64,000 nucleotides of DNA from NCBI RefSeq assembly GCF_004364335.1, contig NZ_SOCR01000016.1:81000-144999 (forward strand), written 5' to 3'. This document shows, piece after piece, positions 58,371-64,000 of the stretch; position 1 is the stretch's first letter; the number at the start of each line of letters is the position of its first letter. This DNA comes from Pseudomonas graminis (GTDB lineage: Bacteria; Pseudomonadota; Gammaproteobacteria; Pseudomonadales; Pseudomonadaceae). Under the pieces are notes generated by a model, which saw nothing but the letters and a program-made list of their open reading frames with translations, made no database searches and was not told the origin of the DNA. Made by a program: the position numbers and the translations under genes.

Positions 58371-59095
58371 CGCGCCAGCTCCTTGTCGACCGCAGCGGCC
58401 TGCGGCAGCACCGTCAGCTCACGGTTCAGGCGCTGATCGAAACGGTGCAAGCGAATGGCGTGGATGACGAACGCGCAGATCGCTGTCGGTATTCCCCAGA
58501 AGGCGATGTGCATCGGGTCGACATCAATGCCGGAGCCGAGCAGAAAGGTGTGCATCAACGCAATCGCCCCGAACGCGACAAAGATGTCTTCGCCGAAGAA
58601 CAGCCCGACATTGTCGGTCGCCGCGCACAACGCCAGCAGCTTGATGCGCAACGCCTCGGGCAACTTGCCGAAACGCGATTCAGCGGCGCCTTCGGCCATG
58701 GGCGCGAGCAACGGCCGCACCATCTGCGGGTGGCCGCCAAGGCTGGTCAGCCCAAGGGCTGCAGTGGTTTCGCGCACGAACAGGTAGGCGATCAACAGGC
58801 GTCCGGCCGTGGCGCCGGTGAACCGGGCGATCCAGTTCTGCGCATGCAAACGCAGGCCGTGGCGTTCGAGCAGACCGATCACCGCCAGCGGCAGAAGGAT
58901 GATCAGCGGCAGCGTGCGGGTTTTGATGAAGCCCGTGCCGATGGTCGCCAGAATGGTTTCCAGCGGCATGCTGTCGGCAAGGCCGGTGGCCAGGGCGGCG
59001 AGCGCCACGACCAGCATCGGGTTGAAACGCAGGACAAAGCCCAGAACGATGACCAGCACGCCAAGCAGCGGCCAGAGGTTGATAGCGGTTTGCAT
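58367..59095 (-). CDS. DUF969 subunit of a putative 5-oxoproline transporter
   Basis: The product is 242 residues from MQTAINLWPLLGVLVIVLGF at 59095; longer reading upstream lacks a ribosome-binding site. It has about six hydrophobic segments and family stretches RTLPLIILLPLAVIGLLERHGL, YLFVRETTAALGLTSLGGHPQMVRPLLAPMAE and CAATDNVGLFFGEDIFVAFGA. It is the obligate partner of the DUF979 protein encoded just downstream (ATGA overlap). The two probably form one inner-membrane carrier. A LysR gene is divergent from it at 59424. Confidence 0.85.
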   Translation of the reverse strand: MQTAINLWPLLGVLVIVLGFVLRFNPMLVVALAALATGLADSMPLETILATIGTGFIKTRTLPLIILLPLAVIGLLERHGLRLHAQNWIARFTGATAGRLLIAYLFVRETTAALGLTSLGGHPQMVRPLLAPMAEGAAESRFGKLPEALRIKLLALCAATDNVGLFFGEDIFVAFGAIALMHTFLLGSGIDVDPMHIAFWGIPTAICAFVIHAIRLHRFDQRLNRELTVLPQAAAVDKELAR

Positions 59096-59423
59096 GATGG
59101 GGTTCTCGTTGGCAGTGGCGGTACCTTGCTGGGGCACGAATGAGGAACATGTTCGAGAAACGAGCGGATGGCAGCACGTATGCCCAGGCCAGGCTCAGCC
59201 CAGGCTCGACGAGGTCACCGTGCCGCTGCCTCATGGCACCGCAGTCACGCCGGGGCGTCCAACGGGAAAAACCCGCTATGGGCCATAAGATTTTCTGTTG
59301 CCGGGGTGGCATGTAACCTGCTGTTCCAGTGCTCAGTTTGCACAGGTCGTGCCGGCCAGGATGTGTCGATCGCAGGTCATACTGAATGTCAGCCGGCGCT
59401 CAATTGCTCAAGGAAACCCCTCG
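59096..59423. other. Divergent promoter region between DUF969 and LysR genes
   Basis: This 328-bp gap has no credible gene. The part next to the LysR start holds the likely promoter sequences (around 59285-59400, containing TTTTCTGTTGCC and CAGTGCTCAGTTTGCACAGG). No perfect inverted repeat of more than 7 bp was noticed. Confidence 0.4.
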
Positions 59424-60350
59424 GTGAATCTCAAGTTTCTGGAAACCTTCGTCTGGGTCGCACGGCTGAAAAGCTTTCGTCTGACGGCGGAAAAACTGTT
59501 CAGCACCCAGGCCTCCATCTCCAGCCGCATCGCCGCGCTGGAAGATGAAATGGGCGTGCGCCTGTTCGTCCGGGATTCCAGGGGCGTGTCGCTGACCCAA
59601 GAGGGCGTGCGCGTGCTCGAATACGCCGAGCACATTATGGACACCATGCAAAGCATGAAGGCGGCCATCAAGGACCCGAGCCAGGTGCGCGGCCGAATCC
59701 GCATCGGCGCCATGGATACGGTGATACACACCTGGCTCAGCCCCTTGGTAACACGCCTGATGAAGTGTTACCCGAACCTGGAAATCGAGCTCACCGCCGA
59801 GACCGCCAGCAACCTCTGCTCGCAGCTGGAAAAGGGTTATCAGGACATCATTTTCCAGACCGACGTGCTGCGTTTCGACAGCGTGCGCAACGCGGTACTG
59901 GCGCGCTATCCCCTGCGCTGGGTGGTGCCGACCGGCTCGGCGTTCGACCGCGCGGACGTGACCCTGGAAGAGATCGCCGAAGCGCGCATCGTCACGTTCT
60001 CGCGCAACTCTCGGCCGCACCAGGACATCCTCAACATGCTGCACACCGCCAACATCGTCACGCCGCGGATCAACTGCGTGAACTCCGTCTCGGCCATCAC
60101 CCGGCTGGTCCGTGACGGCTTTGGCATCGGCGCGCTGCCAGTGACGCTGGTCCATGGCGAACTGGCCCAGGGCGCGTTGACGCTGATCGAGAACGTCCCG
60201 CTGCCGCCGCTGATGGACATCGTCGCCAGCTGGCGCACCGGCGCGGGGATGGAGTTGGTGGAGGACATCGTCGGCCTGACCCGCGAGGTCGTGAACGCTT
60301 TCGCTCAGGAGATGCCGGCGGGTTTTGTCCTGGAAGGAAGTCAGGATTAG
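59424..60350 (+). CDS. LysR-family regulator, probable control of the DUF969/979 transporter
   Basis: The product is 308 residues. I take the GTG at 59424, with AAGGA 9 bases upstream, because it gives the normal LysR N-terminus (VNLKFLETFVWVARLKSFRL); the frame runs further upstream without a signal. The helix-turn-helix is TAEKLFSTQASISSRIAALEDEMG, and the effector domain spans about 92-295 (IRIGAMDTVIHTWLSPLVTRL, LVRDGFGIGALPV). It is divergent from the DUF969/DUF979 operon and is its likely regulator. The inducer is unknown. Confidence 0.9.
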   Translation: MNLKFLETFVWVARLKSFRLTAEKLFSTQASISSRIAALEDEMGVRLFVRDSRGVSLTQEGVRVLEYAEHIMDTMQSMKAAIKDPSQVRGRIRIGAMDTVIHTWLSPLVTRLMKCYPNLEIELTAETASNLCSQLEKGYQDIIFQTDVLRFDSVRNAVLARYPLRWVVPTGSAFDRADVTLEEIAEARIVTFSRNSRPHQDILNMLHTANIVTPRINCVNSVSAITRLVRDGFGIGALPVTLVHGELAQGALTLIENVPLPPLMDIVASWRTGAGMELVEDIVGLTREVVNAFAQEMPAGFVLEGSQD

Positions 60351-60360
60351 ACCTGCAGCT

Positions 60361-60495
60361 GTAGGAGCGTGGCTTGTCCCGCGATCTGCCGGGAACCGGC
60401 AGCAAATCCGGCTGACGCAGTGCTCCAGATGCACCGCGTTTAACAGGTTTACGACGGGTTCCCCGCCGATCGCGGGACAAGCCACGCGCCTACAG
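60361..60495. repeat. Inverted REP pair of a third type
   Basis: GTAGGAGCGTGGCTTGTCCC and its inverse GGGACAAGCCACGCGCCTAC, 130 bases apart overall, differ from the other REP families of the window (GTGGCTTGTCCCGCGAT core). They lie between the convergent LysR genes. Confidence 0.9.
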
Positions 60496-60527
60496 GACAG
60501 GGTCGCGGGTGCAACCTGCAGCCGCTT

Positions 60528-61415
60528 TCAATACCCGCCGCGCCCCTCCAGCAAGGTGTCCAGCAACCACGTCCCTGCCGGGCCCAGGCTTTTTTGCCGG
60601 GACCAGATCACGTCGACCGCCGAGCTGCGCGGCCAGCCCGGCACGGTGAGTTCCTTCAACCGGCCCTGACCGCAGGTACTGACCAGCCAGCGCGGCAGTG
60701 CCGACCAGCCGAATCCGAAGATCGCCATGTCCATCAACAACAGGTAATTGGGCGCTGACCAACTACGTCGCGCGCCACTGGGCAGGTCGTCGGTGGGCAC
60801 GCTCTCGTCGACGATGGTGTTCAGGCGTAACGCCCGATGCTGCGCCAGATGACGGTAATCGACGGCCTGTTCAGCGGCCAGCGGGTGGTTGTGGGAAACG
60901 AAAATGCCGAAGTCGGCGCGCTCGACAATCGTCGCGTAACCCACTTCCGGCGGATACGAAGCCTGGGCCGACAGCAGACCCAGGGATGCCCTTCCCGTCT
61001 GGATCAGGTTGATCGCGTCGCCGTGTTCGGCAAATACGCATTCCAGTTCCAGCTCCGGAAAGCGCTGATCGAGCTCGGTCATGCGCGCCTGAAACTCAGC
61101 GAACTGGTTGGCGTCGGAGAGCACCAGCGTCAGGCGCGGCTCCATCCCTTCCACCAGACGCCCCGCGGCGCGGCGCAATGTGTCGGACGCAGCGAGCACG
61201 TCCTCAATGCGGCCTTCCAGCGCCCTGCCCGCTTCCGTCAGTGCCGGATGGCGGGTTGATCGATCAAACAGTTCGACACCGAGATCGATCTCCAGTCGCG
61301 AGATGGCCTCGCTGATGGTCGATTGACTCTTGCCCAGGCGCCGTGCGGCGGCGCTGAACGAACCCAGCGCGATGGTCTGGGCGAACGCTTCGAGTGCTTC
61401 GGGGGAATAGCTCAC
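60528..61415 (-). CDS. LysR-family regulator divergent from a PACE efflux gene
   Basis: The product is 295 residues from the GTG at 61415 (VSYSPEALEAFAQTIALGSF), with GAGG 9 bases upstream; an ATG 12 codons earlier is the alternative. The helix-turn-helix is AARRLGKSQSTISEAISRLEIDLG, and the effector domain runs from about 90 (RLTLVLSDANQFAEFQARM) to the C-terminus. It is divergent from the PACE-family gene at 61536, an arrangement known for AceR/AceI in Acinetobacter, so it probably activates that gene in response to its substrate. An inverted repeat lies between them. Confidence 0.88.
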   Translation of the reverse strand: MSYSPEALEAFAQTIALGSFSAAARRLGKSQSTISEAISRLEIDLGVELFDRSTRHPALTEAGRALEGRIEDVLAASDTLRRAAGRLVEGMEPRLTLVLSDANQFAEFQARMTELDQRFPELELECVFAEHGDAINLIQTGRASLGLLSAQASYPPEVGYATIVERADFGIFVSHNHPLAAEQAVDYRHLAQHRALRLNTIVDESVPTDDLPSGARRSWSAPNYLLLMDMAIFGFGWSALPRWLVSTCGQGRLKELTVPGWPRSSAVDVIWSRQKSLGPAGTWLLDTLLEGRGGY

Positions 61416-61447
61416 AGGTGGACACCTCAAAGGAGCATGTGGCGTCG

Positions 61448-61466
61448 CCATCGGTTTTTCCGATGG
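61448..61466. promoter_or_regulatory. Inverted repeat in the LysR/PACE divergent region
   Basis: CCATCGG-TTTTT-CCGATGG is a perfect 7-bp inverted repeat, 33 bases from the LysR start and 70 bases from the PACE start, where a LysR operator would be expected. It may alternatively form a leader hairpin. Confidence 0.45.
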
Positions 61467-61535
61467 GACCGATTTTCACTCTAGCCCATCGCGCCCCGAC
61501 AATGCACACCTGCCCGAGACAAAGTGATCACCGAC

Positions 61536-62024
61536 ATGCCTCTCCACACCCTCACGCCCCACAAGACCGCGAAGCCGGTCGTTGCGACCAAGTCCCTTAG
61601 AGAGCGCGCCTTCCATGCGCTGTTGTTCGAGCTCATCGGCGTGCTGATGTTTGCGCCCGGGCTGGCCTGGGTGCTCGGCCAGTCCATCGGCAAAATGGGA
61701 GCGATGACGGTGATGATTTCCACGGTCGCCATGCTCTGGAACATGGTGTTCAACGCCGGGGTCGACCGTCTGCGCGCCCGCTTGGGTTTCGCCCTGACGC
61801 TCAAGGCGCGGGCTCTGCATGCCGTCGGCTTTGAAGGGGGGCTGGTTTTTTTGGTGGTGCCGATGGTGGCGTGGTGGCTGTCGGTCACGTTGCTGGAAGC
61901 CTTCCTCCTGGACATTGGTCTGGTGCTCTTATATCTGCCGTATACGATGCTGTTTAACCTTGCCTACGACGGGGTTCGCGAGCGGATGCTCGCCCGTCCA
62001 CAGCCATGCGCTGCTGATCGATAA
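61536..62024 (+). CDS. PACE-family efflux transporter
   Basis: The product is 162 residues from MPLHTLTPHKTAKPVVATKS; a GTG four codons earlier is equally possible because neither start has a strong ribosome-binding site. Two repeated transmembrane hairpins (BTP domains) show the family signatures RERAFHALLFELIGVLMFAP with the membrane Glu, MVFNAGVDRL, then RALHAVGFEGGLVFLVVPMV with the second Glu and LLYLPYTMLFNLAYDGVRE. PACE proteins expel biocides such as chlorhexidine and acriflavine, or short diamines, with the proton gradient. The divergent LysR gene is its likely regulator. Confidence 0.9.
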   Translation: MPLHTLTPHKTAKPVVATKSLRERAFHALLFELIGVLMFAPGLAWVLGQSIGKMGAMTVMISTVAMLWNMVFNAGVDRLRARLGFALTLKARALHAVGFEGGLVFLVVPMVAWWLSVTLLEAFLLDIGLVLLYLPYTMLFNLAYDGVRERMLARPQPCAADR

Positions 62025-62142
62025 ACGCGTAATTGGTCTCCTCTAAACCTCCTTCATTGGCTATTCGACCGGCCGCAGGGCGGGCGTAACATTTCGCCAC
62101 GTCCAGCGGCTTACGCCGGCCACTTTGAAGAGAGCACCCATC

Positions 62143-62580
62143 ATGAACAACCGAATCGCCTGGGCCCAGAAATCGCCGGAAGCCTACAAAGCCATGGTCG
62201 GGCTGGAGACCGCGCTGAGCAAATCCGGGCTGGATCATTCGCTGCTGGAGCTGATCCGTCTGCGTGCCTCGCAGCTCAATGGCTGTGCCTATTGCGTCAA
62301 CATGCACGCCAACGACGCACGCAAGGCCGGCGAAACCGAGGCCCGGCTGCAGACCCTCAGCGTGTGGGAAGAAACCGAGTTCTTCACCGAGAAGGAAAAA
62401 GTCGTGCTCGCCTGGGTTGAAAGCCTGACCCTGCTGCCCGTGCACCGGGCGCCGCAAGATCAGTACGAAGCGTTGCTCAAGCATTACAGCGAAGCGGAAG
62501 TGGTCAACATCACGCTCGCTGCCGCGACCATCAACGCCTGGAACCGCTTCGGCGTGGGCTTTGCGATGATGCCGAGCTGA
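62143..62580 (+). CDS. Carboxymuconolactone decarboxylase/AhpD-family protein
   Basis: The product is 145 residues from MNNRIAWAQKSPEAYKAMVG, with GAGAG about 13 bases upstream. The redox motif CAYCVNMHANDARKAG (CxxC followed by His) is that of AhpD-like alkylhydroperoxidases, preceded by LIRLRASQLNG and followed by FTEKEKVVLAWVESLT and NAWNRFGVGF. These small helical proteins usually form trimers or hexamers and have peroxidase or redox-partner activity. The reductant is unknown. It is a lone gene converging with the MFS gene. Confidence 0.9.
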   Translation: MNNRIAWAQKSPEAYKAMVGLETALSKSGLDHSLLELIRLRASQLNGCAYCVNMHANDARKAGETEARLQTLSVWEETEFFTEKEKVVLAWVESLTLLPVHRAPQDQYEALLKHYSEAEVVNITLAAATINAWNRFGVGFAMMPS

Positions 62581-62595
62581 TTCCCGTCACTGGCC

Positions 62596-63747
62596 TCACA
62601 CCCGCAAGAACCGCCCGCTGACGGCCACACCCAGCAGCATGACGGCGATGATCATGAACGCCGCGCCGAGGCTGCTGAGGTGGGCAACAAAACCGATGCC
62701 GGCCGGCCCCATCAGAATCCCGATGTAGCCCAATGTGGTGATCGCCGGGACCGCCACGTTCTCCGGCATGGTTTTCTGCCGGCCGACCGCGCTGTAAAAC
62801 ACCGGCACGATGTTGGAACAGCCGATCCCCACCAGCGCATACCCACACAACGCTGCCTGCCAGACCGGAATCAAGGTGGCGACGGTCATCCCGGCGGCCG
62901 CGCACAGCCCGCCAAACAGGATGATTTTGTGCACACCGAGGCGCCGGACAATTGGATCGCCGCACAGACGCCCGATCGCCATGAACAGCGCGAACACCGC
63001 ATAACCGAACCCTGCGTAAGACGGTTCCACACCGCGCTGGGCGCTGAGGAACACCGCGCTCCAATCGAGCATTGCGCCTTCGGTGAGGAACACCGTGAAG
63101 CACATCAAACCGATGAACAGCACCACGCCCCGGGGAATCGCAAACGCCGGACCGCCCGGCTCGCTGCCATAGGGCAATAAGTGGGGCGCGGCCTTATACA
63201 GCGCGATTGCAATGAACAGCGCAACAAAGGCCATCGCCAGCCATGGCCAGACCCCGACGCTCAACAACGCCGAAACGCCCGCAGCCCCCAGAATCCCGCC
63301 GCAACTGAACAGGCCGTGAAACCCGGACATCATGGTCTTGCCGCTGGCCCGCTCGACGATGATCGCCTGAATGTTGGTCACGCACCCCAGCGCGCCCATG
63401 CTCGCGCCGTAGACGAACAGCGTCGCGACCATCAGCGGAACCGAGTCGAGGGTCGCCAACAATGGCAGGCAGACACAGGCGATCACGCCCGTCATCACGA
63501 TCAAACGCCGACACCCGTAACGCACCGTCATTGCCCCGGCCAACGGCATGGAAACGATCGAACCAATGCCCAGACACAACAGCAACAACCCGAGGCCGGC
63601 ATCGTCCAGGCCTAAACGGCTTTTCGCATAAGGCACCAGCGGCGCCCAGGCCGACATGCTGAACCCGGTGACAAAAAAAGCGATCCGCGTCGAAAACTGC
63701 TCCAGCCGTCCCGGAACCACAGGCGCTGTGGTGCTGATGGAGGTCAT
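62596..63747 (-). CDS. MFS transporter
   Basis: The product is 383 residues from MTSISTTAPVVPGRLEQFST, with GGGAG 5 bases upstream; a GTG two codons earlier is possible. It has twelve expected helices: TRIAFFVTGFSMSAWAPLVPYAK, LGLLLLCLGIGSIVSMPLAGAMTVRYGCRR (motif A-like), VYGASMGALGCVTNIQAIIVER, and the second half beginning VVLFIGLMCFTVFLTEGAMLDWSAVFL. The latter resembles sugar/YbjJ-type members. The substrate cannot be assigned. No regulator or enzyme gene is adjacent apart from the convergent AhpD-like gene. Confidence 0.88.
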   Translation of the reverse strand: MTSISTTAPVVPGRLEQFSTRIAFFVTGFSMSAWAPLVPYAKSRLGLDDAGLGLLLLCLGIGSIVSMPLAGAMTVRYGCRRLIVMTGVIACVCLPLLATLDSVPLMVATLFVYGASMGALGCVTNIQAIIVERASGKTMMSGFHGLFSCGGILGAAGVSALLSVGVWPWLAMAFVALFIAIALYKAAPHLLPYGSEPGGPAFAIPRGVVLFIGLMCFTVFLTEGAMLDWSAVFLSAQRGVEPSYAGFGYAVFALFMAIGRLCGDPIVRRLGVHKIILFGGLCAAAGMTVATLIPVWQAALCGYALVGIGCSNIVPVFYSAVGRQKTMPENVAVPAITTLGYIGILMGPAGIGFVAHLSSLGAAFMIIAVMLLGVAVSGRFLRV

Positions 63748-64000
63748 TGCCACTCCCTTGAAAACAGCGGCCCGTCATGGCCCGCTTCAGCACCAGCCTA
63801 ACAAAGCTTGAAACAATGCCGAAGAAGGGATGTTGAAGGGAATGGCCTCACGAACGCCTCAATCGATCTTCAAGACACGGACGCGGAGCGTCAAAGGATG
63901 CATTCCCACGCGGAGCGTCACTAGTGTCCGGGGAAAGTTTGTCATAGCTGAAGGATGCCTTGGGCAGCCTTCAGCTTTTCAATGCTTTTCCTCTCTAACG
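63748..64000. other. Right-edge intergenic sequence with short direct repeats
   Basis: No gene is visible. ACGCGGAGCGTCA occurs twice (63881-63893 and 63908-63920), the second within GCATTCCCACGCGGAGCGTC, a sequence that recurs between genes in pseudomonads. The MFS gene promoter should lie near 63750-63830. Confidence 0.5.

Overview
The window is bacterial chromosome, almost certainly from a Pseudomonas of the fluorescens/syringae side of the genus. The evidence is GC-rich coding sequence, Pseudomonas-typical families (DUF1652, DUF7693, an isonitrile-hydratase-like DJ-1 protein, RsmA/CsrA), gene orders such as glcC-glcDEFGB, gntR-gntK-gntP and hmgR-hmgA-fahA, and dozens of REP half-sites of the GTAGGAGCCGGCTTGCTGGCGA and GATCGCGGGCAAGCGCGCTCCTAC types between genes. 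I see no rRNA, tRNA, integrase, transposase, prophage or CRISPR array. It reads as a stretch of catabolic and regulatory genes rather than a mobile island.

Layout. 1-6.5 kb: the start of a FAN1-like VRR-NUC nuclease gene (cut by the left edge), a nucleoside deoxyribosyltransferase, a histidine phosphatase fused to a DUF7693 domain, a DUF1349 protein, a small acidic protein, a LysR/AbrB-permease divergent pair and exonuclease III. 6.5-16.4 kb: AGE-family sugar isomerase, a chemoreceptor with a possible FliA promoter, a GFA protein, a Rieske-FAD oxidoreductase, an MBL hydrolase divergent from a TetR regulator, and an isonitrile-hydratase-like gene divergent from a GlxA-type regulator. 16.4-17.8 kb: ten tandem copies of a 131-132 bp REP doublet. 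18-21.8 kb: GntP-family permease, RpiR regulator and N-acyl-D-amino-acid deacylase in one operon.

21.9-27.7 kb holds the whole lower tyrosine pathway: hpd, hmgA, fahA, maiA and the IclR regulator hmgR. The same 25-bp three-half-site motif lies in front of hmgA/hmgR and of the separately placed maiA. 27.8-35.5 kb is the glycolate/glyoxylate locus glcC-glcDEFGB. 35.8-39.2 kb is gluconate uptake and phosphorylation (gntR, gntK, gntP) with three AGCGCT-centred operators. A csrA/rsm gene follows at 39.7 kb, then YdcH, a secreted CPG2-like peptidase, a PanE-family reductase and an orphan FAD enzyme. 44.4-49.3 kb contains Pseudomonas-type small proteins of unknown role, including a membrane protein followed by a 24-residue membrane peptide and preceded by a sigma-54-like site.

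51.7-57.0 kb is a deoxyribose catabolic regulon: deoC and deoR, and the operon deoK-deoP-deoX, tied together by TGTT-N8-AACA operators. 57.4-60.4 kb has a DUF969/DUF979 two-part transporter with a divergent LysR gene. The right end carries a LysR/PACE efflux pair, an AhpD-like protein and an MFS permease. Overall the window encodes uptake and breakdown of tyrosine/homogentisate, glycolate, gluconate, deoxyribose and probably N-acyl-D-amino acids. Several of these genes have A-rich AANAANAA tracts at their translation starts, as expected for Hfq/Crc catabolite repression.
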